Positions 1-11,493 of a stretch of 64,000 nucleotides of DNA are shown piece by piece. How positions within the stretch are numbered: position 1 is the first letter of the stretch; each line of letters starts with the position of its first letter. Made by a program: the position numbers and the translations under genes. Source of the stretch: Palaemon carinicauda (taxonomy: Eukaryota; Arthropoda; Malacostraca; Decapoda; Palaemonidae); NCBI RefSeq assembly GCF_036898095.1, contig NC_090730.1, forward strand, positions 28,003,780 to 28,067,779, in the 5' to 3' direction. The notes under the pieces were generated by a model. The model made no database searches. It saw nothing but the letters and a program-made list of their open reading frames with translations, and was not told where the DNA came from.

Positions 1-1029
1 CAAAAGGACGACTTTGAGATCGCATACCAAAGCAAAAGGACGACTTTGAGATCGCATACCAAAGCAAAAGAATGACCTGAGATCGCATACCAAAGCAAAA
101 GGACGACTTTGGGATCGCAGACCAAAGCAAGAGAACGACTTTGAGATCTCATACCAAAGCAAGAGAACGACTTTGAGATCGCAGACCAAAGCAAAAGGAC
201 GACTTTGAGATCGCATACCAAAGCAAAAGGACGACTTTGAGATCGCAGACCAAAGCAAGAGAACGACTTTGAGATATCATACCAAAGCAAGAGAACGACT
301 TTGAGATCGCAGACCAAAGCAAAAGGACGACTTTGAGATCGCATACCAAAGCAAAAGGACGGCTTTGAGATCGCAGACCAAAGCAAGAGAACGACTTTGA
401 GATCTCATACCAAAGCAAGAGAACGACTTTGAGATCGCAGACCAAAGCAAAAGGACGACTTTGAGATCGCATACCAAAGCAAAAGGACGACTTTGAGATC
501 GCAGACCAAAGCAAGAGAACGACTTTGAGATCTCATACCAAAGCAAGAGAACGACTTTGAGATCGTAAGCAAGAGAACGACTTTGAGATCGCATACCAAA
601 GCAAAAGGACGACTTTGAGATCGCATACCAAAGCAAAAGGACGACTTTGAGATCGCAGACCAAAGCAAGAGAACGACTTTGAGATCGCATACCAAAGCAA
701 GAGGACGACTTTGAGATCGCAGACCAAAGCAAGAGGACCAAAGCAAGAGGACGACTTTGAGATCGCAGACCAAAGCAAAAGAATGACTTTGAGATCGCAG
801 ACCAAAGCAAAAGGACGACTTTGAGATCGCAGACCAAAGCAAAAGAACGACTTTGAGATCGCAGACCAAAGCAAAAGGACGACTTTGAGATCGCAGACCA
901 AAGCAAAAGGACGACTTTGAGATCGCAGACCAAAGCAAAAGAACGACTTTGAGATCGCAGACCAAAGCAAAAGGACGACTTTGAGATCGCAGACCAAAGC
1001 AAAAGACTGACTTTGAGATCGCATACCAA
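1..1029. repeat. 32-bp minisatellite with 128-bp higher-order repeat
   Basis: About 32 head-to-tail copies of a 32-bp unit (core ACGACTTTGAGATCGCA). Units differ at two diagnostic places: CAAAAGG versus CAAGAGA at the start, and GCATACC, GCAGACC or TCTCATACC at the end. From 128 to about 543 these variants follow a fixed four-unit order, so the period is 128 bp (128-255, 256-383, 384-511, partial 512-543). A deletion disrupts phase near 565 and a short unit lies near 725-740. Because 32 is not a multiple of 3, all three minus-strand frames stay open and give a 32-residue repeat; I do not regard this as a gene. The array is cut by the window start. Confidence 0.95.
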
Positions 1030-1284
1030 AACAGCACCAAGTTTTATAGTTTTGAATGATTATGAATTCATCAACATCATTTTTGCTTTAAAATAAAAGT
1101 TTTAATTTTGAATGATTATATATGTATTAAATTATTTTAACTTTTCAATAAAAGTTTTAAAGTTTTAAAGTTTTGCTCTTTCAGTTTTAGGACATTACAA
1201 AATTTAATCATGGTTGTTATTTGGTCTAGGACATTAGATCCTACCAACCCAGCCCTTTCCAATGACATTTTTTTTTTTTTTTAA
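1030..1284. other. AT-rich spacer, nothing recognised
   Basis: Short direct duplication of a GTTTTGAATGATTAT-like segment, then a poly-T run near 1270. No coding or RNA signal seen. Confidence 0.6.
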
Positions 1285-2045
1285 TTCCAGGTGTCATTCT
1301 GAACATTAAATTAGCCTATGAGAAACTTCAACAGTCTGTCTCTTCTTCATCTATAAAAAAAAAAAAAAAAAAAAAAATGTTCGTAAAGACTAAGATTTCC
1401 AGGGACCTACTTATCTCTACGAAAAGTTTTAATTACTTTTGTTCTACCATGTTTTGAATTTAGTTCACCCATCTGGCCTTCGACAACTTATTCATTTCAA
1501 ATTGTTGGACAAAATATTTCTATTAAATTCCTTATTCCTGACCTGATTCTTAATCATTGGCCACATCGTTCAAATAGAAAATTTCATGCTTTATAAGATT
1601 TTACATAATTCTAACCATCTTTGACATTCAAATAATTCCAAACGTAGTATTGGGAATGCAGTTAATTCTAAGTGTTACTTTTGCTTGAGTACAGTTCAAT
1701 ACTTCATAGTATTCTAAAAGTTATATTCCGGTGTTCGCAACCAAATTGTGGAATGATCTACTAATTAGATAATTCAAATGGTGGAACTTCGAATTTCAAA
1801 CTTGCGACAAATGCTTTTTTGTTGAATATGTTGACATGTCTCGTTTCATAGTTTATCTGTTATTTACATAAAATTGCTATTTATCTTTATCTTTTATTTT
1901 TTGCATTCCCCATTTTATTTGTTCTTTATTTCTAAATTTACTTTCTGCACAGTGTTGTTTCCCCTATGGACACACCTAGTATTGTAACATTCTACTATCA
2001 CAACTAGAGTTGAAGATTGGCTCGTAATAATGACAAAGATTATGA
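1285..2045 (+). pseudogene. Decayed 3' end of a non-LTR retrotransposon (LINE)
   Basis: Aligns by eye with the LINE at 47366-48647. The GVILxxKxAxEK segment, the block around FLIPDL, the block containing KLWNDL, the KxxANAFLL terminus and the 3' tail ending in a TAATAATGA-like run occur in the same order. The copy carries poly-A and poly-T runs, substitutions and frameshifts, so it is much older than the 47-kb copy. The reverse transcriptase catalytic part is missing (5' truncation). No protein could be made from it. Confidence 0.7.
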
Positions 2046-2383
2046 TAATCTTAGTCACATAGTTTATCTTTATTAACCTACACATCTTTAAGAATGGTAA
2101 ACTATCATTTATATAGTGCTGCTAACTGGCGATTATTTTTGTAAATGGTTTGAGGTATTTTCGGTTGCCTTACAGTCGTGTAGCCTAAGTATCAGTGTAA
2201 GAATAAATTTTGGACGATCAACATCTTGGAGTCTTTTTCCCATAGATATTTCGTATCCAAATTTACCTGATCACGATGGCCTCAACAACATTCTTTAACA
2301 TTCAACTAATACCTACTAAGCTTTTGTGTCTACACATCTTTTAACAGTTAACTAATACTTACTAAGCGGTGGTACAGTCACTC
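2046..2383. other. Unassigned AT-rich sequence
   Basis: No recognisable gene. An imperfect direct duplication of about 35 bp is visible near 2300-2370 (ACTAATACCTACTAAGC and ACTAATACTTACTAAGC). Confidence 0.5.
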
Positions 2384-3392
2384 ATATAAATTGATGGATG
2401 TCCGGGTGTTTCAGAGAGATTTCCATTTCACCTCTTTCTGGACGACAGGTGTCTGGGAGTGCAAGACCAGTCGAATATTGAACTACCTAACTCTGCTGCA
2501 GTAATTGTTAACTTTTACGAGTATGTTATTGATCTGTTTTTTTTTTCCACGTAGATATATATTACAGAGGTTCTGTTCTTTCCTTCTCTTCTGCCCTGTT
2601 GTTTTTCTCTCGCCTTTCTACTTGTAGTCAGAGTGAATTAGATGGGATGGTGGATCAATCCAGAAATAATTAGCAACAAGAAGTATTTCATGACAGTGGA
2701 TGGAGAATTTTGTAGCATACCATAAAAAACCTCCCTCTGGATCTTAATTTTTTTTTCCAAAGACTCATTTAAAAAAAATGCTAAGATGTATGATTGTTCC
2801 CTTTTTCAAAATTGGATTAAATGGGCACTGCTAGTCTTCTGTTATAAAGCTTGACTCTCTGAAAAAGGATTGTTCATTAAACTATTCCATTGGAAGCCTA
2901 ATTTGATTTGCACAGGCTCACATTGTTAGCAGTTGTCTGTGTCATTTAGACCATTATGCCAAATGCTAGGATCATTGAGGGTCATTCCACACTACTTACA
3001 CCCACCCTAGAAATAATTTTTGATATCCTGAAATTCAATTATCTAACGCCACGATCGGAATCAATGGGACTTGAACCCGGTTGTGCCAAGCAGTACACAG
3101 AAATTAAATCCCATTGTTAGTAATATTGATAGTAATGGCGAAGGACTTAGCGGGCATGGTGAAATGATGTATTTTTGGGGATTAGTTTAATAAACTAAAC
3201 ATGTCAGAGTCAAGCTCTTGGGAGGAATGTAATGTATAGGCTGAGGATTGGCCATAGTCGGCCAAAGCACAAAATCTTTTCGTTTTTTTCTTCTTTTGAG
3301 CGATATTCATGCGCAGTTTAAAAGTACTTCAAGTTTTGCTTATTATAATTTTTACTTCTTTGCTTGCTTTATCATTCAGTTGAATTTATAGC

Positions 3393-3459
<67 letters not shown>

Positions 3460-3852
3460 GCAGTTGTTGTCAATTACTTATCTTTTCAAAGTATTTGGTA
3501 TCAATTTTCACCAACAGATTTCAGTTATGTTTAATTAATGATAATTTTTATTCATCCTCTTTTTTTTTCAAATACTTTGGTAATCATTATTTGATGCTTC
3601 TACTGATAGTAGAGAAGATATCAGAAAATTTTCCGGAGAATCTTCCATTTCCGGAACCAGACACCAAAATTAGCACACAGACTCGTCGGGGATTGCTCTT
3701 TTTAATAAAAAGGATGCTATTGAATTTACAGAAATATTGCATTTCGCAATAAGAGCGCAAAGACTTCCCTTATCCGAATGCTCTTGATGTCAAATCATAC
3801 ATTTTTTTTTTACTGCGTAGAGTCCGAATTTAGAAATATGTACTTACCCATT
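2384..3852 (+). repeat. Repeat S, left copy (inverted partner at 55405-58363)
   Basis: About 1.47 kb that reappears reverse-complemented at 55405-58363. The match starts at ATATAAATTGATGG and ends at TACTTACCCATT. It contains an uninterrupted (ATT)n tract at 3393-3459, which in the other copy is broken by a LINE. An 85-codon frame at 3495-3752 is also open in the partner (FPENLPFPEPDTKISTQ segment), but I recognise no domain and would not call it a gene. A GGTTCAAGTCCC sequence on the minus strand near 3070 resembles a pol III B box; no convincing A box was seen. Confidence 0.85.
3393..3459. repeat. (ATT)n microsatellite
   Basis: Uninterrupted ATT repeats inside repeat S. This is the empty counterpart of the LINE insertion site at 55811-57290. 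Confidence 0.95.
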
Positions 3853-4407
3853 GACTTCCTCATAGCAGTAGAGCAATGTCAACACTCAATCAGGACACGC
3901 TGGATGGCACCACTGTTATGAACCTCAGTATGGGGCTCAGTATCAGCCGAATGATTATTTAGTGTGCCTAAATCATTATTTTAGCGTCCCAGATGCTATC
4001 TAATAAGCCCTGGATCAATAAGCAACCATATATTACCGGTTGTACCAGCGCAGGAGAGCCGAGCTAAGATCAACAGGTCTATAGCCCTTTGCATGTAGTG
4101 TCTTGGTTTCTGAACAGACTGCAAAGGACTTGAACGATACTGTATGAACGATCAAGCTAGATGTAAGTCATTTATATTTATTCTCGAACCTAGTCGTATC
4201 TCATACCTTATTCTAAATGATTGAGATCAAGGTGGTAAAAGGATAAATGCTCGGCTTCGATTCACGGAATAAAGATAATTACCATAGTATGATACCTTGA
4301 ATGCCATTCACCAAGATGGCAAGTAACAGACCCAGGGCTGTAAATTCCAGACTGACTGAAGCAATTGTTGTTCTTGCCAGAAGAAGAAGAGTGATGAGCT
4401 CAAATCA
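3853..4407. other. Unassigned single-copy-looking sequence
   Basis: About 550 bp between repeat S and the BEL element. No coding frame, RNA gene or copy elsewhere in the window was recognised. With 12602 onward it is the original target region of the BEL insertion. Confidence 0.5.
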
Positions 4408-4412
4408 CCATG

Positions 4413-5515
4413 TGTAGAAAAATATGTATTTTTCTTTTAATTTTACTAGATATTAAAGAAAAAAATATACATTATCACTACGGCATCAGTATTAAAGTAC
4501 TTTACCTCTGTAATTACTTAATTAGTCAATTCTAAAGTTAACGTAAATTTTATAAATAGCTTTTCTCGCCTAATTCTTTTAAATGGTTACTGCCGTAAAC
4601 AAACCATCAATTTTAATGCTGAAAATGTTTTCTTGGTTTACTGAGTGACGGAGAACCAGATAGTACCTGTCAAGAAGAGTAGCTGTCAAGAACTTGAACA
4701 GCAGCAGTCTGCAGTAGAAGTTCCAGTCATACTTACAGTGGATTAATCTTTGAAGTTATTTAGTGACCTATGGATCTTATCATTTGCACCACGATCATGT
4801 GTCACACAAATATGGAATAATTCTTTCAAAATACCATTGGACCCGGACCTGCCAAAAGAGAACCCGCCTACCTATCTCCTAAATTACACTATAAACAGGG
4901 TAAGAGAAAAGCTATTTTTTCTTTGTTTTAAACTATCCAGATCTTGATTTTTATTTCTGCAGCTTTAATCGATGCTTGTGTGATAAGTGTTATTACTTAT
5001 ATTTACCCAAATTATACGTACCTTACCTATACTTACATTACATACTTATTTATACTTATAGTTACTTTGTTTGTATTTCATTAATCAATTTACTATTTAA
5101 GTGTATTGAATTCTGATTGATCTTATTATTATTTTGACGGTTTGTTTACTGGGATAGAAATATACTTTACATTTTACTTGTTTATTTTTGGGCTGTTATT
5201 TCATTGGGGTAGTTGTGTCCGATTCCGTTCATACCTGAAATCTTAAGATTTCCTTTTGTTCACTATTTCAGATGTGTGTATACTTTCGGATTCATTTCAT
5301 TGGCCTCCGGATGATGCAGCCCAAGTACTCACTTTCTATCCTTATGGTTCACGTCAATTGTTTGTCATTCAGAAGTTTATTTTTGGTTCGAGTATATACA
5401 TTACAATTAAATTCATTGTAACTTATACTTTATTATTTACTATACCCTATATTAACTTATAAATTTAATGAGTTACCTTTTCATTAAATCTGTATAAAAA
5501 CCTCATTTTTATACA
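4413..5515 (+). repeat. BEL/Pao 5' LTR
   Basis: Starts TGTAGAAAAAT and ends TTTTTATACA (canonical TG...CA). Same length as the 3' LTR and apparently identical. The small frames inside it (4750-4947, 5256-5462) are duplicated in the other LTR and are not treated as genes. Confidence 0.95.
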
Positions 5516-5531
5516 TGGCGACCGTGACAGG
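5516..5531 (+). promoter_or_regulatory. Primer-binding site, tRNA-Arg type
   Basis: TGGCGACCGTGACAGG lies immediately after the 5' LTR. It reads as the complement of a tRNA 3' end (CCA plus a CGACCG acceptor stem). From memory this fits arthropod tRNA-Arg(TCG), as used by the Drosophila elements mdg1 and 412; the isoacceptor was not checked. Confidence 0.8.
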
Positions 5532-5716
5532 ATCTGGAAGTTGAGAGGGTGGCTGTGTTTCCCGGAGGTAGGTTTAGGGTCCATGGTAATAATTTACATA
5601 AAAATTACTTTAAGTTATTTTTTGTGATTACTGTTTATACACTTCTGCTTGTATTAGTACTGCTATTTATTGTTTTACTGTGGTCTGTTGTTATTGTTAC
5701 TTATATATTAGTCAAG

Positions 5717-8700
5717 ATGACTGAACTGAAGAGATTAATAACTTCTCGGAAGTTTGTAAGAAAGTCTGTTACGGAGTCTTTTAATCAACGTGATCAGTTC
5801 ATCTTACTTGAAGCTTCAGATAAGCTAGCACTTGAGTCTAAGTTGACTGACAACATGGCACGTTTGAAGGATTTGGATCTTCAAATACAGGGTATTAAAT
5901 GGAGTTCTGAAGAAAACGAAAGTGAACTAATGGAAGAATTAGAGGCCTGTGAAAATTATCAAGACAAAGTACGTTCGTCTTTATTTAAGCTCCAATCGCC
6001 TGTACCGACTACACCATCACCCCCTACTCCAGCTCTTCCCCTTTTGAAGAGACCAACAGCTCCTTTACCTCGATACTATGGTCAAGAGAACGAAGACCTA
6101 ACTAAATTTTTATCTCAGTTTGAGGCAGTTATCAACAGGTATGAATACTCTGACTACGAAAAGCTTTTACTCCTAAAGCAGCAGATAACTGGAAGAGCCT
6201 TGGTTTTGATAGATTCCTTGGAGTCTCATAACCAAGGATATAGTAAAGCAAAGGAGCTCTTAGAAAAGGCACTTGCTTCTCCAGACGTTCAGAAATTCAG
6301 CACCATCAAGCAGCTATCTGAGCTAAACTTGGACAAATGTGATGACCCATTTGAATATGTATCCAAAGTCAAAGGTATAATAGAGAATGTCCGTAAGTTG
6401 AATATTTCTATTGATTATATTTTGCAATACTTTGTGTGGACAGGTTTGAATGAAAAGTTCAGGGAATTACTGATAAATATAACTAACCATACATGGCCTT
6501 CAATTGAAGAGATTAGTGATAATTTCTTCACTGCCTGCACAAGATACAGTCACCATAAGAAGAAAGTGGAAGTAACAGATCATTCTGTGGATATGGCAAT
6601 AAATGTGAACTTCACACCAGAGGGAACTAGTGGAGCTACAGCAAAATGTTATCCATGCTCCTTGTGTAGCACAGTCCAAGAAAAGGCTAGCCATAACATC
6701 AGAGATTGTACGAACTTTATTTCTCCTGTTTCCAAAGTCGAGAAATTGAAGAGTGTCGATGGATGTACTAGATGTGGCCTGGCATCACATTCTACTGAAA
6801 AGTGCAGATACAAATTTAGATATCGGTGTGCAAATTGCAAAGGTTTTCATTGGAATTACTTGTGCACTCATCCAGGGGAAAATCAATCCAATGACATTAG
6901 TCAAAAGAATCTGGACCTTAACAAGAAAAAATTCCATGAAAAAAACAAGGACAAGAAAGACCCAAAGGCTAAAAATCCTACGGAAAGATCCCAGAATAAC
7001 ATTACTACTATTACAGAGGCTTTGAAGAACTCAAGTGAGGGAGATACGATTCTTCCAACCTTCACGTGTAACATAAGTGGATCCAATGTGCGTTGTATGA
7101 AAGACAGTGGATGTCAATCCAATTTTATATCTGAAAAGTTGGCAAGCAGATTGAATCTACCAGTCATACGAGAGTGTGTTAAACTTACTGTGAATGGTAT
7201 CAATGTCCCTAGAAGTTATGACACCAAAATTGTTGAGGTGGAAATGAAATTTGACAGGGATTCAAGAGTCATTTATGCATTGTGCCTTCCAAATATAAAT
7301 ATTACTTTGAATCTTCCCAAGTTGAACAGAGTTGTGAATGGATTTCTGTCAAAAGGATATAAATTGGCAGATACAAGACTTTTGGATGGTTCAGAAGATA
7401 TTTCTGATATTCAGCTTATTTTGGGATCAAAATCCAGCTATTGCATACCTGAGACTGAAATTATATTCGGAGAGAAATCTATATATTCAAGAACTCCTCA
7501 TGGTGTAGTGTTAAAGGGAGCAACCGAGACTATTTTACATGATCTGCCTTATTTACCATATGCCCCTGAAGTCTCGTCGTCTTCCTACATTTCGATAACT
7601 AATAGAACCCCAGACTACCTGCCTTCAGAAGAAGCTAAGTTTTATCAAACCTCTAATATAGATTTTGGTAAAATCGAGATTAGAAATGAATCATTTGTTT
7701 TGGAAGGAGAGGATGATGAAGTCAGTGGGTTAGTTGATATTGAAAAGGATGTACTTGATTCTGTTTGTGACGAAGCATTGTGTAGAGAGACTTCAATATA
7801 CTCTGAAACTGTTGAAATCCATACTCAGTTGGTCAATTACGTTTTAGAGAAAACTACAAGGAATAGTGAAGGGAGGCTGGTAATGCCATTACTCTGGAAC
7901 CCTAGAGTTTCTCACCTTTTGGGACATAACTTCAATATATCAGAGAAAATACTGTCAGGCTTGCAAAGAAAATTTCAAGGAAATTTAGATGATAAACTGA
8001 AGCAGATAAATGTAGTATTTAAAGAGCAAGCAGATGCTGGTATAATTGAGAGAATTGAAAATCTTGATAAATTCAAGAAGGAGCATCCAGAGTCCAGTTT
8101 CATGCCTTTTATGGGCATTTTTAAGCCTGATCGTGAGACCACAAAATGTAGGGTTGTGTTCCTATCCAATTTGAGTGACAAAGGAAGTATGAATCACAAT
8201 CAAACTATGCATGCAGGTCCCACATTAAATCAGAAACTCTCCACTTCCATTATCAATTTGAGGTTCGGAAGCAAATTATGTTGCTTTGATATAAAGAAGG
8301 CATTCAACAATATAGGTCTTGAGGAAGTCGACCAAAATCGCCTTTGTTTTTTATGGTTTAGAAATCTTGAAGATGGAGATTTTTCAATTATTGGCTATAA
8401 GAATAGTAGACTTCCTTTTGGACTTAGATGTTCACCTGCATTATTAATGCTTGGGTTATACAAGATATTGATACTGGATTCTACCAATGATTCTTTTCAA
8501 TTGATGAAACTCAAGAGAACCATTTATCAGTTGTCTTATATGGACAACTGTGCATTTACGGCAGAAACGTCTGAGTGTTTGTTGTGGATGTATACAATGT
8601 TGGAGGATATTTTCAGTCCTTATAAGTTTTCACTTCAGCAGTTTTTATCAAATGACATGTCATTACAAAAAAAAATTGACAAAATTCAGGAAACAGAGGC

Positions 8701-11359
8701 TCCGACAAAAAGTAAACTGCTGGGACTTGAGTGGGATCGAATGAGTGATACCTTGTCTACAAAACCCATACAACTGGATATAAATTCATCAACAAAAAGA
8801 CAAGTTTTATCTACTATAGCTTCACAGTTCGATCTTCTTAATTTCAATGGACCTATACTGAATCGAGCCAGATTGTTTCTACACAGATTGCAGTGTAGAC
8901 CAGAACTAGATTGGGATGAAAAGCTTACTGCTCCTTTGATCAATGAATGGAAGAATATCTGCAAGCAGGCCAATTCTGCACCTTCTGTAGAGTTCCCACG
9001 GAATTTTGGTGCTCGTACTGACAAATATAAATTGGTTGGGTTTGCTGATAGTAGTAAGGTTCTGTTTGGCGCTGCAGTGTATCTGTATAACATAAGTACA
9101 AATAAGATCTACTTTATTTTAGCAAGAAATAAACTGGTGAGTAAACAATTGGAGTCAAAATCCATACCAAGCTTGGAATTACAAGCTCTTGCTTTAACTG
9201 TAGAAACTGTAAAGGATTTGAAGAATGAACTTTCAGGATTTGGTTGCATTGATCCTATTGAGATAGTTGGATGCGAGGTCTATTCTGACAGTTTGGTGGT
9301 ACTGACCTGGCTGCAGTCTTACGCCTTGAAACTTGACAAACTACAAAAAAAGCAACCCTTTATACTCAATAGATTAGAGTATATCAATAAGCTGTGTGAG
9401 GATTCTTGTATGAAATTTTCTTTTGTGTCTGGAGAAGATAATCCAGCAGACTGCATCACCAGACCTTTATCCTTTAGGCAGCTAATGAAAACAAACTATA
9501 TAACTGGTCCTAAGTTCATTACAGAGAGCGAAAGCAATGTGATCTGTAGTGACAGGACATTGTCTTTCATCATACCTGGATTATTTGAATCAAAACAAGT
9601 GCATAAAGTGGAAACAAATTGTGGTAGTGCTTGTTCACCTCCGAATGTGGGCTCGGAACATCTTTTCCCTTTTAATAGGGTTTCTAGTTTTGAGAAGGCC
9701 GTGAGAGTGCATGCGGTGGTGCTCAGGTTCTGCAGCATTTTGAAATCTAAGTTTAAAAGCAAACATCCAGCTCTAGATCATTTTGAAGTTGAAGATGAAG
9801 GTTTTAACTTTTATGATGAAGCTTGTAGGCAGATTATAATCAGGGATCAACATATTCACTTCCCAGATGTCTTTGATTATTTTCACTCAAAACAGAAGCA
9901 GTTGAAGAATCTGCCTAACATTGTTGCACAGTTGAACTTGTTTCTTGATTCGGATGGCATGGTGAGGGTAAAAAGTAAATGCCGAAGATTGAAGGAAGTC
10001 CAACATCTTAACAAGTTCAACTATCCTTTACTACTATCGAAGGACAGTATGTTGGTTCCTCTGATTATAAGGGAATTGCACGTGAAGCTCTCACATGCTG
10101 GTTGTTATCCTTTGTTGGCGGAACTTAGAAGAAACTTTTGGATTACCCATATATACTCGACTGTGAAGAAAGTTCTGTCAAACTGCATTACTTGTAAGAG
10201 ATTAAATGAGAGGGTAATCAAATTAAATCAAAGTCATTACCCAGAGTTTAGGATTAATCCTGAAAACATACCGTACAGACAGATTTTCATTGATCATATG
10301 GGTCCATTTAAAATAAAGAATGATCAAGGAAATACTGTCAAGGTATGGTTGTTATGTATTACATGTCTATGGTCTCGGGCTATTAACTTGAAAATTTGTA
10401 TGGATTTAACTTCAGAGGAATTTATTAGAGCATTACAACTTCATACATATGAATTTGGCATTCCCTCCTTATGTCTGTCTGATTTGGGATCGCAATTCGT
10501 TGCTGGTGCAAATCAGGTCTCTAGTTTCTTGAGCGATTACGAGACAAATGCATATTTACAGGAACATGGAATTAAATCCTTTAAATTTGAGCAATATTAC
10601 AAAGGATATAATCAACTCGGCTCGTTAGTAGAGTCTTGTGTGAAACTAACCAAGCGCTTATTATTTGGAGCAATGCGCAATAACATTCTTCCCCTTCGGG
10701 ATTTTGATTTTATTGTTCACAAAACTATACATTTGGTGAACAGAAGGCCAATTTCATTTAAAGAGTCTCTTAGGGACTCTTCAGGAGAGAGCATTCCAGA
10801 AATCATTACCCCAGAGATGTTGATTCATGGCAGAGAATTGGTTTCCATCAATATAATCCCTCAACTACAAGGCCCAACAGATGCCGATCCAGAATTCAAT
10901 GCAGATCAGATTCCTTCATCATTACTGAAACTGCAAAATGTACGACATAATCTTATCAAAATATACAATGAAGAATTTGTTGGGAATCTGATATATCAAG
11001 CCGTAAATAAAAAAGACCGATACAAGCCCGCTCAACATAAAGAACTTAAAGTTGGAGATATAGTACTTTTGAAGGAACCCTTAGCTAAACCCTGTAATTA
11101 TCCAATGGGACGCATTAATGAAATTGTAAAAAATATAAACAATGAAGTTACGGCTGTGAAAGTCTTTAAAGGGAAAACTGGAGAAATATTAAAACGGCAC
11201 TCTAGTTCTATAATTCCTCTTTTGTCAGTCCCAAACGATGATGAGAAGCAAGGTGTACCAGACACTAAGTATGTTCATATTGTATCATCACGTCCTAAAA
11301 GAAAAGCAGCTATACAGGGGGCTGCCAAAATTCACCAAATTTTGGCTGAATCTGATTAG
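5717..11359 (+). CDS. BEL/Pao gag-pol polyprotein
   Basis: 1880 residues, uninterrupted. The open frame reaches back to 5549, but that codon is GTG and the extra 56 residues are hydrophobic and unlike BEL Gag; the first ATG (5717, MTELKRLITSRK) gives a typical BEL N-terminus. Order: coiled Gag region; a DUF1759-like segment (LPRYYGQENEDLTKF); cysteine-rich knuckles including CX2CX4HX4C (CTRCGLASHSTEKC) and CANCKGFHWNYLC; protease with DSG (Asp about 463); reverse transcriptase with FDIKKAF (Asp about 858) and YMDN (Tyr about 941); RNase H (GFADSS, VYSDS); integrase zinc-binding HHCC region; core with Asp about 1526, Asp about 1589 and Glu about 1639; C-terminal DUF5641-like region. The product would package the RNA, copy it inside cytoplasmic particles and integrate the cDNA. 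The odd point is Asn in place of the second Asp of YxDD. Confidence 0.93.
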   Translation: MTELKRLITSRKFVRKSVTESFNQRDQFILLEASDKLALESKLTDNMARLKDLDLQIQGIKWSSEENESELMEELEACENYQDKVRSSLFKLQSPVPTTPSPPTPALPLLKRPTAPLPRYYGQENEDLTKFLSQFEAVINRYEYSDYEKLLLLKQQITGRALVLIDSLESHNQGYSKAKELLEKALASPDVQKFSTIKQLSELNLDKCDDPFEYVSKVKGIIENVRKLNISIDYILQYFVWTGLNEKFRELLINITNHTWPSIEEISDNFFTACTRYSHHKKKVEVTDHSVDMAINVNFTPEGTSGATAKCYPCSLCSTVQEKASHNIRDCTNFISPVSKVEKLKSVDGCTRCGLASHSTEKCRYKFRYRCANCKGFHWNYLCTHPGENQSNDISQKNLDLNKKKFHEKNKDKKDPKAKNPTERSQNNITTITEALKNSSEGDTILPTFTCNISGSNVRCMKDSGCQSNFISEKLASRLNLPVIRECVKLTVNGINVPRSYDTKIVEVEMKFDRDSRVIYALCLPNINITLNLPKLNRVVNGFLSKGYKLADTRLLDGSEDISDIQLILGSKSSYCIPETEIIFGEKSIYSRTPHGVVLKGATETILHDLPYLPYAPEVSSSSYISITNRTPDYLPSEEAKFYQTSNIDFGKIEIRNESFVLEGEDDEVSGLVDIEKDVLDSVCDEALCRETSIYSETVEIHTQLVNYVLEKTTRNSEGRLVMPLLWNPRVSHLLGHNFNISEKILSGLQRKFQGNLDDKLKQINVVFKEQADAGIIERIENLDKFKKEHPESSFMPFMGIFKPDRETTKCRVVFLSNLSDKGSMNHNQTMHAGPTLNQKLSTSIINLRFGSKLCCFDIKKAFNNIGLEEVDQNRLCFLWFRNLEDGDFSIIGYKNSRLPFGLRCSPALLMLGLYKILILDSTNDSFQLMKLKRTIYQLSYMDNCAFTAETSECLLWMYTMLEDIFSPYKFSLQQFLSNDMSLQKKIDKIQETEAPTKSKLLGLEWDRMSDTLSTKPIQLDINSSTKRQVLSTIASQFDLLNFNGPILNRARLFLHRLQCRPELDWDEKLTAPLINEWKNICKQANSAPSVEFPRNFGARTDKYKLVGFADSSKVLFGAAVYLYNISTNKIYFILARNKLVSKQLESKSIPSLELQALALTVETVKDLKNELSGFGCIDPIEIVGCEVYSDSLVVLTWLQSYALKLDKLQKKQPFILNRLEYINKLCEDSCMKFSFVSGEDNPADCITRPLSFRQLMKTNYITGPKFITESESNVICSDRTLSFIIPGLFESKQVHKVETNCGSACSPPNVGSEHLFPFNRVSSFEKAVRVHAVVLRFCSILKSKFKSKHPALDHFEVEDEGFNFYDEACRQIIIRDQHIHFPDVFDYFHSKQKQLKNLPNIVAQLNLFLDSDGMVRVKSKCRRLKEVQHLNKFNYPLLLSKDSMLVPLIIRELHVKLSHAGCYPLLAELRRNFWITHIYSTVKKVLSNCITCKRLNERVIKLNQSHYPEFRINPENIPYRQIFIDHMGPFKIKNDQGNTVKVWLLCITCLWSRAINLKICMDLTSEEFIRALQLHTYEFGIPSLCLSDLGSQFVAGANQVSSFLSDYETNAYLQEHGIKSFKFEQYYKGYNQLGSLVESCVKLTKRLLFGAMRNNILPLRDFDFIVHKTIHLVNRRPISFKESLRDSSGESIPEIITPEMLIHGRELVSINIIPQLQGPTDADPEFNADQIPSSLLKLQNVRHNLIKIYNEEFVGNLIYQAVNKKDRYKPAQHKELKVGDIVLLKEPLAKPCNYPMGRINEIVKNINNEVTAVKVFKGKTGEILKRHSSSIIPLLSVPNDDEKQGVPDTKYVHIVSSRPKRKAAIQGAAKIHQILAESD

Positions 11360-11493
11360 GGATTTTTCATTACTGTTAATATTGTTTTATTTGGATTCCT
11401 TGGGTTGGTTTTTATTTTTGGGTAATTTTCGTGTAAATACATTTACATTACATACTTTTGATTTCATACTAAATCAAAATCTCTCCCCTGGAG

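Noticed and set aside
149..1040. Long minus-strand frames (121-250 codons) with CDLKVVLLLWSAISKS repeats
   Set aside because: They arise from the 32-bp tandem array, which is open in all three minus frames; no initiation or domain evidence.
3060..3085. tRNA gene from a GGTTCAAGTCCC B-box on the minus strand (also 57670)
   Set aside because: No A box, cloverleaf or acceptor stem could be assembled around it; at most a SINE-like remnant.
4750..5462. 65- and 68-codon frames in the BEL LTR, repeated at 11831-12543
   Set aside because: Identical only because the LTRs are duplicates; no recognisable product.
5549..5716. Hydrophobic N-terminal extension of the BEL polyprotein
   Set aside because: Begins at GTG with no ATG before 5717; the hydrophobic run is probably leader sequence translated in frame.
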